From the NCBI RefSeq assembly GCF_003991425.1, contig NZ_CP034346.1, positions 5,517,001 through 5,581,000 of the forward strand: a DNA stretch of 64,000 nucleotides. Reading direction: 5' to 3'. The translations under genes and the position numbers were made by a program. Source of the DNA: Paenibacillus lutimineralis (lineage in GTDB: Bacteria > Bacillota > Bacilli > Paenibacillales > Paenibacillaceae). Below the pieces are notes generated by a model. That model had not been told where the DNA came from, searched no databases, and saw nothing but the letters and a program-made list of their open reading frames with translations. Shown in pieces: positions 17,090 to 24,343 of this stretch. How positions within the stretch are numbered: position 1 is the stretch's first letter; the number at the start of each line of letters is the position of its first letter.

Positions 17090-19327
17090 CTATATGTCCT
17101 CAACTGCCCGCTCAAGCAATCCCATTTCGAGACATGCCTTAACGGATAGCACCTTATCCCCCGCTTCAAACTGGATCTCAAGCCTATCCTCATAGACTTT
17201 CGTGATAACGCCCTCGTCAAAGCGGGAATGCTTGACTCTCTTGCCAACAACGAAGTCATTCACACTTCGGATCGCGTTCGGACGGTAGACGATCTCCGGC
17301 TTCTTCAGCTTCACTGTAGATTTCTCCCCCCGCACGATCTGAGGAGCTGCCGGATTCACAATCCTCCGGATGTCATTCACAAAGCGGGATTCCACAGCCT
17401 TCTTGCCCTCCCGTTCCTGATAGGTTACCAAATTCAGCGTGCGCTTCGCCCGCGTCATACCTACATAGAACAGACGGGTCGCTTCCTCCATCTGGGCAAG
17501 ATTCTCAGACTGATCCTTCAAATCCTCGTAAGAAGGCAAAATTCCATCGACCAGATCGATCATGTAGACACGATCGAACTCCAAGCCTTTGGCACTGTGC
17601 AGCGTAGACAAGGTCACGACATTCTGCCCTCTCCGCCGCTTCGCTGTCTTCTGAAGCGACTCTAAATATTTGAGCCGGGCTGCGAACTCTTCCATAGTCG
17701 TCTGAGGAGCCGCTATTTGCTCTAGTGTATTTAAAATACCGATCAGCGTATCTTGGCGGAAGCCGAGGCGTTCGCACATCTTTTCCAGTGCCTTCTCATA
17801 TCCGAGACGGCCGCGAATCACTTGGATCACAGCCTTCGGCGGCATTCCGCGCATCTGCTGGAACGTCTCCTTGCTCTCCTGCAGCAGCTTCACTTGATAT
17901 TCCTGAAGTGGCACATGGTCCAGCAGATTGTCGAAGACCGATTCCTGATTGTGGATCAGCTTGACCTCCTGCATCTGCTTTTTGCTAATATAGCCATTGA
18001 ATTTCATATGGATCTTCTCAAAGACATCGACCCGCTTATCGGTGAACGTAAGCCTCATGAAGTTCAGTACATCCTCCACGACCCAATGGGAGAAGAAGCG
18101 CAGATCGGAATCCTTTAGATAGAAAGGAATTCCGGCCAGATCGAGTGCATTCATCAATCCGACGGAGGACGAATTGTTGCGGTACAGAATCGCAATCTCC
18201 GCCAGATTGTCCTGCCCTGCGATCTCCCGTACTAGATAGTCGCCTTGGGAAGTATCATCAGCCAGACAGGTGAAGCGGATCGGCTCATGCGGAGGATTGT
18301 GGGTGAACATCTTCTTGTTATACCGATGCTTGTTGCGTTTAATGAAGCGGTTAGCAGCATGTACAACATCCCTGGAAGAGCGATAATTCTGCTCCATATA
18401 CAAGATCTGCGCCTTGGGAAATACTTGTTTGAAATCCAGCAAATAAGACGGCTCAGCCCCTCGCCAGCTATAAATCGACTGATCATCGTCAGCAACGACA
18501 CACAGATTGTGATGGCGCTGCACCAGCTTCTCGATAATAGCGTGCTGTACAAGCGAGGTATCCTGGCTCTCATCGGTCAGCACATAATCATATCTCATCT
18601 GATACTTTCGCAGCAGTGAGGCATCTTCATTCAAGGCCCTATTTGCGAGCGTCAGCATATCATCAAAGTCAAGCAGCAGCCTTGTTCTATCCCTTTGCTT
18701 GAACTCTTCATATGCACGAAAAATCTGCTCTGCCTTAGGAACATCCACTTTAATCTCCGACCAATGCTCGGCAGGCAGCATCTTATTTTTAATATAGCTA
18801 ATATAGGTCGTTAACTCGTCCATCTGATCGTCGGTGATGTTATCCGAGTGAATAGACTGATAGATTTGCCGCAAAATAATTCTCTTGTGCAGTGGCAGAT
18901 GCTCTGCCTCGGCCCCCTCTTCCTCCTCCGGATCGATATGCCCTTCAATGATCTGAAAGTCGATTCGGCACTTCCGCAAATATTCTCTGACCACTTCAAA
19001 GGCAAAGCTGTGAATCGTAGAAAATTGTACGGGAGCAAGTTCCGGGAAAAAGGCGCTGAACCGTGACTTCATATCCTGTGCAGCAGCCCTGCTGAACGTT
19101 ACCGCCTTAATTCGTGCGGGGTGTACCCCTTTCTCCGCAATCAAATAGCCGATGCGCATAATCATCGTCGTTGTCTTGCCTGATCCAGGCGAGGCCAGCA
19201 GCAGCAGCGGTCCTTCCGTAAGAAGAACCGCCTCCCGCTGGACCTCATTCAATTGAATACTAAGCTCAGCCTGTTTACGAACTATAAATTGGGTAGGTCT
19301 TTCTTGATTTATTGAGCGATTATACAT
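17090..19327 (-). CDS. UvrD/Rep-family ATP-dependent DNA helicase
   Basis: A 745-residue superfamily 1A helicase. Visible motifs are the Q motif region QLNEVQREAV, Walker A ASPGSGKTT, motif Ia VTFSRAAAQDM, motif II LTDESQDTS, and motif III DDDQSIYSWRGAEP. Motif IV is QNYRSS, motif V is LSTLHSAKGLEFDRVYMI, and motif VI is YVGMTRAKRTL. The C-terminal ~55 residues form a small PcrA-like tail domain (GKRVKHSRFDEGVITKVY). It is slightly longer than PcrA and is probably a second UvrD-like helicase such as YjcD rather than the essential one. The downstream rlmA-type gene has its own promoter further upstream. Confidence 0.92.
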   Translation of the reverse strand: MYNRSINQERPTQFIVRKQAELSIQLNEVQREAVLLTEGPLLLLASPGSGKTTTMIMRIGYLIAEKGVHPARIKAVTFSRAAAQDMKSRFSAFFPELAPVQFSTIHSFAFEVVREYLRKCRIDFQIIEGHIDPEEEEGAEAEHLPLHKRIILRQIYQSIHSDNITDDQMDELTTYISYIKNKMLPAEHWSEIKVDVPKAEQIFRAYEEFKQRDRTRLLLDFDDMLTLANRALNEDASLLRKYQMRYDYVLTDESQDTSLVQHAIIEKLVQRHHNLCVVADDDQSIYSWRGAEPSYLLDFKQVFPKAQILYMEQNYRSSRDVVHAANRFIKRNKHRYNKKMFTHNPPHEPIRFTCLADDTSQGDYLVREIAGQDNLAEIAILYRNNSSSVGLMNALDLAGIPFYLKDSDLRFFSHWVVEDVLNFMRLTFTDKRVDVFEKIHMKFNGYISKKQMQEVKLIHNQESVFDNLLDHVPLQEYQVKLLQESKETFQQMRGMPPKAVIQVIRGRLGYEKALEKMCERLGFRQDTLIGILNTLEQIAAPQTTMEEFAARLKYLESLQKTAKRRRGQNVVTLSTLHSAKGLEFDRVYMIDLVDGILPSYEDLKDQSENLAQMEEATRLFYVGMTRAKRTLNLVTYQEREGKKAVESRFVNDIRRIVNPAAPQIVRGEKSTVKLKKPEIVYRPNAIRSVNDFVVGKRVKHSRFDEGVITKVYEDRLEIQFEAGDKVLSVKACLEMGLLERAVEDI

Positions 19328-19344
19328 AAAGCACCTTTACTATT

Positions 19345-20223
19345 TTATCTTTTGCTGCCGATCATAACGGTAAGATCGACTGTAATCTCTGTTGGAGGAT
19401 GAGCTGCGAAATGGTTCAGCTTGCTGTCCTCAGCCCGCCATGCCAAAGGGGTCATAGCAAGCAAAGGCTGCACCTGCCCCGGCTCCAGGGGATAAGTATA
19501 TCTCACCCGCTGGACCTCGATATGTTCAAAATGCTTCTTGAACAGCTGCATTGTCCTGTCATTGCTGAAGCTTCGCTGGCGCCCTTCCCAGAGTGCATCG
19601 CGCAGCTCACACAAATAATAGCGATTAGGAATTACCTTAATTACGATACCGCCTTCGCACAGCAATCTATGAAAGGCATCATAATTCGCAGGAGACAGGA
19701 TGTTGAGAATGACGTTGAACTGTTGGCTTGCCAGTGGTGGATTAGCCAAATCACCAACGCACCATAGAAGCTCCTTATAGCTCTTTGCCGCGGAGGCAAC
19801 GCCCTCTTTAGCCAGGTCGATCCCGATCCCCAGCGTCGGCAGCGCCGCATTTTGACGGACCAACGAATGGATCCGCTCTAAATGCGAACCTTCGCCGCAG
19901 CCTGCATCCAGAATTTTAATCGTGTCATGCTCCACCCCAGGTTCTAGCCTCTTCACAATCCTGGTTGCAATCGCTTCAGCCAGAGGTTCGAATAAACCGA
20001 CCTGGCTGAGCATCCGTCTGGCTGCAAACATGGATTTATCGTACTTAGTCCCCGCAGCCTGCAAGCACAAATGAATGTATCCGTGCTTTGATAGATCGAA
20101 ACGATGTCCATGGGGACATACTAGACTTCTTTCATTGACGGACAGTTCAAAGTGACAAACCGGACAATTAAAAATATGAGTATGCTGTGAAAGTAAATCC
20201 ACGGCATGATTATTTTTGGACAC
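19345..20223 (-). CDS. rlmA: RlmA/TlrB-type 23S rRNA (guanine-N1) methyltransferase
   Basis: The N-terminal zinc finger CPVCHFELSVNERSLVCPHG (Cys-x2-Cys, then Cys-x3-His) and the linked SAM-binding motif LDAGCGEGSHL are the hallmarks of RlmA-family enzymes. These methylate G745 or G748 in helix 35 of 23S rRNA; the Gram-positive type (RlmAII/TlrB) alters macrolide response. The start is taken as GTG at 20223, seven bases after GGGGTG; an ATG at 20238 lacks a ribosome site. The leader upstream has an erm-like peptide and an attenuator, so induction by a ribosome-targeting drug is inferred. Confidence 0.85.
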   Translation of the reverse strand: MSKNNHAVDLLSQHTHIFNCPVCHFELSVNERSLVCPHGHRFDLSKHGYIHLCLQAAGTKYDKSMFAARRMLSQVGLFEPLAEAIATRIVKRLEPGVEHDTIKILDAGCGEGSHLERIHSLVRQNAALPTLGIGIDLAKEGVASAAKSYKELLWCVGDLANPPLASQQFNVILNILSPANYDAFHRLLCEGGIVIKVIPNRYYLCELRDALWEGRQRSFSNDRTMQLFKKHFEHIEVQRVRYTYPLEPGQVQPLLAMTPLAWRAEDSKLNHFAAHPPTEITVDLTVMIGSKR

Positions 20224-20231
20224 AAAAAAAC

Positions 20232-20359
20232 ACCCCATTCATTCGTTTTTGCTGAATGAAAAAGGTACAGTCAAATAAACCTAGTCAACTTCCCATTTTT
20301 GAGAATATAACCAAGTTTAAAGTCTGTACCTCTCATTAGCGATAACGAATGAATTGGAT
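20232..20359 (-). promoter_or_regulatory. Attenuator leader of the rlmA-type gene
   Basis: Leader bases 20359-20344 (codons 3-8 of the leader ORF) can pair with 20247-20232 over 15 bp with one mismatch. The core is ATTCATTCGTT with AACGAATGAAT, and the pairing covers the GGGG of the rlmA ribosome site. Inside lies a second hairpin, GGTACAG (20330-20324) with CTGTACC (20270-20264), followed by TTTTT. The arrangement suggests translational attenuation, with possible termination as well, relieved when a ribosome stalls on the leader ORF. Confidence 0.7.
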
Positions 20360-20365
20360 GATCAT
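20336..20365 (-). CDS. Nine-residue leader peptide MIIQFIRYR
   Basis: ATG at 20365 with AAGGAG about 9 bases upstream opens a nine-codon ORF that ends Arg-Tyr-Arg-stop. Arg/Lys-X-Arg/Lys is the motif at which macrolide-bound ribosomes stall in known Erm leader peptides such as ErmDL. The ORF sits directly upstream of the hairpin structures in front of the rlmA-type gene and its codons take part in the long-range stem. Too short for homology; the call rests on position, ribosome site and motif. Confidence 0.65.
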   Translation of the reverse strand: MIIQFIRYR

Positions 20366-20403
20366 CCTGCAGCTCTCCTTATCATTAACAATGAACATTC
20401 ATT

Positions 20404-20412
20404 ATTATAGCA
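20404..20412 (-). promoter_or_regulatory. Extended -10 promoter of the rlmA leader
   Basis: TGCTATAAT (extended -10) lies about 40 bp upstream of the leader ATG on the minus strand. No good -35 is visible, as is common for extended -10 promoters. Confidence 0.6.
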
Positions 20413-20471
20413 TATCTCCTATGAATCAGATAAGCACGATGCCAAAGATGCACTTCGTGGTTCACGAGCCG

Positions 20472-20732
20472 TTAACGGCTCTTAACCAGCAATTCCACGG
20501 CCTGGTGAACCACCTTACTGCTATCCCTGCCAGCTTCTTTCTCAGCAAGGATGCAATGCTCCAAATTGGAGGCTACCACATAGGCCATCGCTTTATCGAT
20601 CGCACTGCGGATCGCGGATAACTGACAGACGACATTCTGGCAGTCCTGCCCTTCCTCCATCATTTTAAGTACGCCACGTACCTGGCCTTCCGCCCGCTTC
20701 AGTCTTTTCTTAATATCTTCATCGTACTGCAT
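20472..20732 (-). CDS. cstR: CstR-type persulfide-sensing repressor (CsoR family)
   Basis: An 86-residue all-helical DUF156 repressor. Counting from the ATG at 20732 (preceded by GAGGAGATAA), the cysteines fall at 31 (EEGQDC) and 60 (NLEHC), the two positions used by Staphylococcus CstR to sense persulfides. The C-terminal AVELLVKSR is also CstR-like. An additional Cys36 is present. Copper-sensing CsoR uses a Cys-His-Cys set with other spacing. It is the second gene after a rhodanese-like protein; the G/C-tract palindrome at 21333 is the likely operator for the pair. Confidence 0.82.
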   Translation of the reverse strand: MQYDEDIKKRLKRAEGQVRGVLKMMEEGQDCQNVVCQLSAIRSAIDKAMAYVVASNLEHCILAEKEAGRDSSKVVHQAVELLVKSR

Positions 20733-20821
20733 AACATTATCTCCTCTGCGAAACATGTTATTTCTATTATTTCCGATCTTCTGCATAAAAACAATGTACC
20801 GATGAGTGCCAACGGATCAAA

Positions 20822-21238
20822 TCATACGCATGGACTATTGCATTTACACTTGCGGGAGATCAGCTCCTGGAAGCAAGGGATCGACATGCAGTCATCGCTG
20901 ACTAGCGTCAGATGACTATATCCGCATTGTCTCATAATTCTCGCGGCCTTTTTGCCCTGAGCCTTCGTAGCCGAAATAATAATAATATCATCATCAAAAT
21001 ATAATTCATTCTTTCGCACATACCGTAACCTGCCTACCGAAATGTTAAGCGCTCCCGGAACATGTGCCTCATAATAATCCACCTGATCCCGGACATCGAG
21101 CAGCTTGAAGCTTTGCGGCTCTACCTTTAACAACTTGCAGAACTGGTCTTCGTTAATATATCTAAGTCCCCGGACCGGTCTGCTTCGCCAAGCGATAACT
21201 GCAATAATCATGCATACGATAAAATAGTAGATCGCCAA
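20822..21238 (-). CDS. Membrane-anchored rhodanese-like protein lacking the catalytic Cys
   Basis: 138 residues: one N-terminal membrane helix (3-17) and a rhodanese fold (KLLDVRDQVDYYEAHVPGALNI). Active rhodaneses carry Cys at the start of the loop CxxGxR; here the matching loop at 89-95 reads SATKAQG, so the sulfur-accepting Cys is absent. The C-terminus is Cys-rich (Cys117, 122, 131, 133, 137), which might provide another thiol or metal site. It is operonic with cstR, which suggests a role in reactive sulfur handling, but enzymatic activity is doubtful. Confidence 0.85.
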   Translation of the reverse strand: MAIYYFIVCMIIAVIAWRSRPVRGLRYINEDQFCKLLKVEPQSFKLLDVRDQVDYYEAHVPGALNISVGRLRYVRKNELYFDDDIIIISATKAQGKKAARIMRQCGYSHLTLVSDDCMSIPCFQELISRKCKCNSPCV

Positions 21239-21332
21239 GATAACGGCCTCCCATTTGGTTTAGTCAATATTCCCTGACCAGGCGGACATGCCGCCGACCA
21301 TACTAATAACTTGATAAGCGAGTAATACAATT

Positions 21333-21352
21333 GTATACCCGCAGGGGTATAC
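21333..21352. promoter_or_regulatory. CsoR/CstR-type operator
   Basis: GTATACCCGCAGGGGTATAC is a near-perfect palindrome with the central C/G tracts typical of CsoR-family operators, about 95 bp upstream of the rhodanese-like gene. It also lies upstream of the divergent fabH paralogue. Confidence 0.75.
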
Positions 21353-21453
21353 TAATAAGTTATAATGTTTTGCTCTCTGCGTCAACCAGGAATATCGCTG
21401 TAAACCTAAGTTAGATGAATCTAGATGAATGAAAAACAAAGCTTCTGCATATT

Positions 21454-21470
21454 TTAGTACCAGATACTAA
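21454..21470 (+). promoter_or_regulatory. FapR operator
   Basis: TTAGTACCAGATACTAA matches the 17-bp FapR box of Bacillus lipid genes. It overlaps the expected -35 region of a promoter with -10 TATAAT at 21481-21486, so bound FapR would block fabH transcription until malonyl-CoA rises. Confidence 0.85.
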
Positions 21471-21507
21471 TACTTGGTGTTATAATAAATAAAAAAGAGG
21501 TGATTTC

Positions 21508-22506
21508 ATGAAAGCTCAGTTCTCTCAATCACGTATAACGGCTATTGGTACTCATGTTCCCGAACAGCGGCTGACGAATGATGACTTATCTAAGCTAGTC
21601 GACACAAATGATGAATGGATCGTACAAAGAACCGGCATGAAGGAACGTCGGATCGCCGCGGACCACGAATTCACCTCGGATCTGTGCATTAAGGCGGTGC
21701 AGAATCTGGCAGAGCGTTATAACAAAAGTCTGGACGATGTCGACATGGTTATTGTGGCAACGACAACCCCAGATTACCCATTTCCGAGTGTAGCCTGTAA
21801 GATTCAGGATTATTTCGGGATAAGTCGCACCGGTGCATTCGACTTGAATGCGACCTGCGCTGGATTCGTATATGGTCTGCATCTGGCCAACGGATTAATT
21901 ACGTCCGGCCTACACAAAAAAATTCTTGTCGTCGCCGGTGAGACGCTATCCAAGGTAACCGACTATACCGATCGCTCCACCTGCATTCTGTTTGGGGACG
22001 GGGCCGGTGCGGTACTCGTTGAATACGATGACTCCCATCCTGGATTCATCACCTCTGTTCAAGGCACGAACGGCGAAGGCGGTATCCATGTATATCGCTC
22101 AGGTTTGTCTCATACATTCAAAGGAACAGAGCTCGCCGGGGATGGAAAGATGGTACAGAACGGGCGGGAAGTATATAAATGGGCAGTACAAACCGTATCT
22201 GCAGGCGTTAAGCAGCTTCTAGAGCAAGCCAATATGAATGTGGATGACATTGACTGGTTCGTTCCGCATAGCGCGAATCTGCGTATGATCGATTCTATCT
22301 GCGAGAAATCCGGCATTCCGCTGGAGCGGACATTGTACAGCATGGAGTACTACGGCAACACCTCCGCCGCTTCCATTCCGTTGGCGCTCGACCTCGGGGT
22401 ACAAGAAGGACGTCTAAATTACGGGGATACGATGTTACTTTATGGCTTCGGGGGCGGACTTACTCATAGTGGCCAGATTATCAAATGGGGCGTTCCCCAA
22501 GTATAA
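21508..22506 (+). CDS. fabH: 3-oxoacyl-ACP synthase III (FabH paralogue)
   Basis: This 332-residue thiolase-fold enzyme condenses an acyl-CoA primer with malonyl-ACP to start fatty acid synthesis. The catalytic triad is visible: Cys in NATCAGF near 116, His in VPHSANLRMI near 252 and Asn in YYGNTSAASIP near 282. GAGGTGATTTC stands before the ATG. The gene stands alone behind a FapR box, resembling the YhfB/FabHB branch in Bacillus that is separate from the fabHA-fabF pair. Primer preference (branched or straight) cannot be read from the sequence. Confidence 0.95.
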   Translation: MKAQFSQSRITAIGTHVPEQRLTNDDLSKLVDTNDEWIVQRTGMKERRIAADHEFTSDLCIKAVQNLAERYNKSLDDVDMVIVATTTPDYPFPSVACKIQDYFGISRTGAFDLNATCAGFVYGLHLANGLITSGLHKKILVVAGETLSKVTDYTDRSTCILFGDGAGAVLVEYDDSHPGFITSVQGTNGEGGIHVYRSGLSHTFKGTELAGDGKMVQNGREVYKWAVQTVSAGVKQLLEQANMNVDDIDWFVPHSANLRMIDSICEKSGIPLERTLYSMEYYGNTSAASIPLALDLGVQEGRLNYGDTMLLYGFGGGLTHSGQIIKWGVPQV

Positions 22507-22519
22507 TAATAACGACAAA

Positions 22520-22557
22520 AAACCGGTGAGTTGGGCTACACAATTTCACCGGTTTAA
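22520..22557 (+). terminator. Terminator after fabH
   Basis: AAACCGGTGA pairs with TTCACCGGTTT, followed by AATTATT; the T tract is weak on the plus strand but A-rich sequence lies upstream. Confidence 0.6.
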
Positions 22558-22621
22558 TTATTCATCTCGTTATTTATCTGCACATGGTTCACCTTTCTGT
22601 GTTAGCGTGGATGATCGTGAA

Positions 22622-22795
22622 CTACGAAATAGCTGCATTCTTCAAAGCATGTTCCCAGCTTGGAAAATAGTACAATGCGCTTCTCATCAACTCAGGGTTC
22701 TGCTGATTCACCTGCTTCTTGCTGATAGGCTCTCCATTACTCTGCAGCTGCTTGATGCGGTTAATGACCTCATCGGCGCCCATTGAAATATCCAT
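22622..22795 (-). CDS. Small protein with an HNH-associated-repeat-like motif
   Basis: The ATG at 22795 is chosen because AGGAGG lies seven bases before it; it encodes 57 residues. The segment SKKQVNQQNPELMRSALYYFPSWEHALKNA resembles the short helix-turn-helix-like repeats (PELxxxAxxYFGSWxxAL) found next to HNH and homing nucleases and in regulators. No nuclease domain is present here. It may be a small DNA-binding protein; function is unknown. Confidence 0.65.
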   Translation of the reverse strand: MDISMGADEVINRIKQLQSNGEPISKKQVNQQNPELMRSALYYFPSWEHALKNAAIS

Positions 22796-22875
22796 CCTAA
22801 TCCTCCTTTCCAAGAAGCCGTTTCCTCTATTTTCCACAATAATAAGAGGAAATATTCAACTTGGTAAGGATTTGT

Positions 22876-23430
22876 CTATGATCTGCGTCTGTTTATCCAT
22901 AGATAATACCCGGAAATTCCCAGAATAACTACAGCAAAGAAAGAGCCCCACAAGACATAAGATCTATTCGTATGAAACAGCGAACCTGCCACCGAACCCC
23001 TATCTTCATGGTCTACAAGCTTCAATTCTCTGGCATCGAGAAAAGTGGATTCCTCACTGGTAATATTGACCGCCATCTTGGATGGTGAACATAGCGGATT
23101 CTCCCAGCCCGTTCCCTCTTTGTAACTAAGAAAGAATAGATATTCTCCATGAAGAATGCTTGGTCCTGATATAGCTCCCCAAGTTTTATCCTCGAAGATT
23201 ATCAACTTCTCTTCTGTAATCCCCTTGAAACTTCTTGTGATCGTCAGCCCGATCTGATTGTTCTCTCGTCTCTCCCGGATACTCTCCACTCGTCCGATGA
23301 TTACGCCGTCGTACTTCCGATACGCTTCGGGAATGCTGGATAATTCGGCGCATGATAAGGCCGATGTCTGCCGCGTATATAAAGGATTCAGAAGCAGCAG
23401 TATGAACAGAATTAACCCTATCCTCTTCAT
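22876..23430 (-). CDS. Secreted, C-terminally anchored TIMP/NTR-like protein
   Basis: 184 residues: signal peptide (MKRIGLILFILLLLNPLYT, cleavage near residue 24), an extracytoplasmic domain starting SCAELSSIPEAYRKYDGVIIGRVESI, and one C-terminal transmembrane helix (about 158-178) ending in a positive tail. The Cys near the mature N-terminus and the GVIIGRV strand recall the bacterial TIMP/netrin-like fold seen in small surface proteins. A second Cys is in NPLCSPSK. Function is unknown; no partner is evident. Confidence 0.8.
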   Translation of the reverse strand: MKRIGLILFILLLLNPLYTRQTSALSCAELSSIPEAYRKYDGVIIGRVESIRERRENNQIGLTITRSFKGITEEKLIIFEDKTWGAISGPSILHGEYLFFLSYKEGTGWENPLCSPSKMAVNITSEESTFLDARELKLVDHEDRGSVAGSLFHTNRSYVLWGSFFAVVILGISGYYLWINRRRS

Positions 23431-23573
23431 CGTGGCCCTCCTTTTATGTTAATGACGTGGTGAATCTGCGGAAAGGTTGCAGAGCCCGTGAGTCTAACAA
23501 TATGTGAACAGAGCATAGAACCCTCTTCATAGTCTCATAATATGAACATTCCAATTGAAGAAGGTGCATCTTA

Positions 23574-24050
23574 ATGAGCAAGAAGATGAGTCTGCTCATG
23601 TTCAGCGGAGAGTATGATAAAGCGATGGCCGGGCTGATTCTAGCCAACTCGGCGCATGATATGGATATCGAAGTGACAATGTTCTTCAGCTTTTGGGGGC
23701 TGTTCCTTATCAGAGATCCCGATAAGATGACCCTAGAGGATAAATCGCTCTACGAAAAAATTATGAGTCTGGCGACGCCTAAAGGTCCTGAACAGCTGCC
23801 ATTATCGAAAATGAATTTCAGCGGACTGGGTAAATGGATGCTTGAAGAAATGATAGAGGATCAAGAGGCCCCGAAGCTAATTCATTTCTTAAAGGGAGCG
23901 CGCAAGAAAGACATTAAATTCTCTGCCTGCAAGCTATCCGTTGAAATTATGGGCCTGAAACCCGAAGAGTTCCTTCCCGGCGTAGACATCGTCGACGCCC
24001 AGAGCTACTTAAGGGATGCCCTGGAATCTGACATTCAGCTATTCATCTAG
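23574..24050 (+). CDS. DsrE/DsrF/DrsH-like protein
   Basis: 158 residues of the DsrE-like fold, related to small sulfurtransferases. The opening MSLLMFSGEYDKAMAGLILANSAHDMDIEVTMFF and the later FSACKLSVEIMGLKPEEFLPGVDIVDA are family features; Cys near 122 sits where sulfur carriers of the family have their active cysteine. AGAAGGTG stands before the ATG. It is near cstR/rhodanese and a PLP desulfurase-like gene, so a role in persulfide traffic is plausible. A terminator at 24214 follows. Confidence 0.88.
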   Translation: MSKKMSLLMFSGEYDKAMAGLILANSAHDMDIEVTMFFSFWGLFLIRDPDKMTLEDKSLYEKIMSLATPKGPEQLPLSKMNFSGLGKWMLEEMIEDQEAPKLIHFLKGARKKDIKFSACKLSVEIMGLKPEEFLPGVDIVDAQSYLRDALESDIQLFI

Positions 24051-24209
24051 AGTCCGCTTTTGATCACGAAGTAAATCAAGAAGTAACTCGGCATCGAATC
24101 TTGAATTCAGCCGGGTCTTCCGGTGCTCACGTACAAACTACGTACGCTCTGCTCCTCAGACCCTAGCTTCATCCAACCTTCTCGGTGCTGAAAACCGGAC
24201 TTTCCAAAC
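24051..24209. repeat. Dispersed MITE-like repeat, long form (copy E)
   Basis: It begins with the first base after the DsrE stop codon (AGTCCGCTTTTGATCACGAAG) and ends GAAAACCGGACTTTCCAAAC. Internal sequence with the pair GTACGTAG/CTACGTAC and TTCCGGTGCTCACG matches copies F and H almost base for base. Confidence 0.8.
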
Positions 24210-24213
24210 AAAA

Positions 24214-24247
24214 CGATATTCCCACGACCGGGGAGTATCGCTTTTTT
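24214..24247 (+). terminator. Terminator after the DsrE-like gene
   Basis: CGATATTCCC pairs with GGGGAGTATCG and is followed by CTTTTTT. Confidence 0.8.
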
Positions 24248-24343
24248 CTTGGAAATACAAAAAATCTAGTCTGGGCATTCGCCTTCACCGCTGTTCCCGG
24301 CATATACTGAGTCATCAATGAAAATGAGCGAGGAACGAATGCT

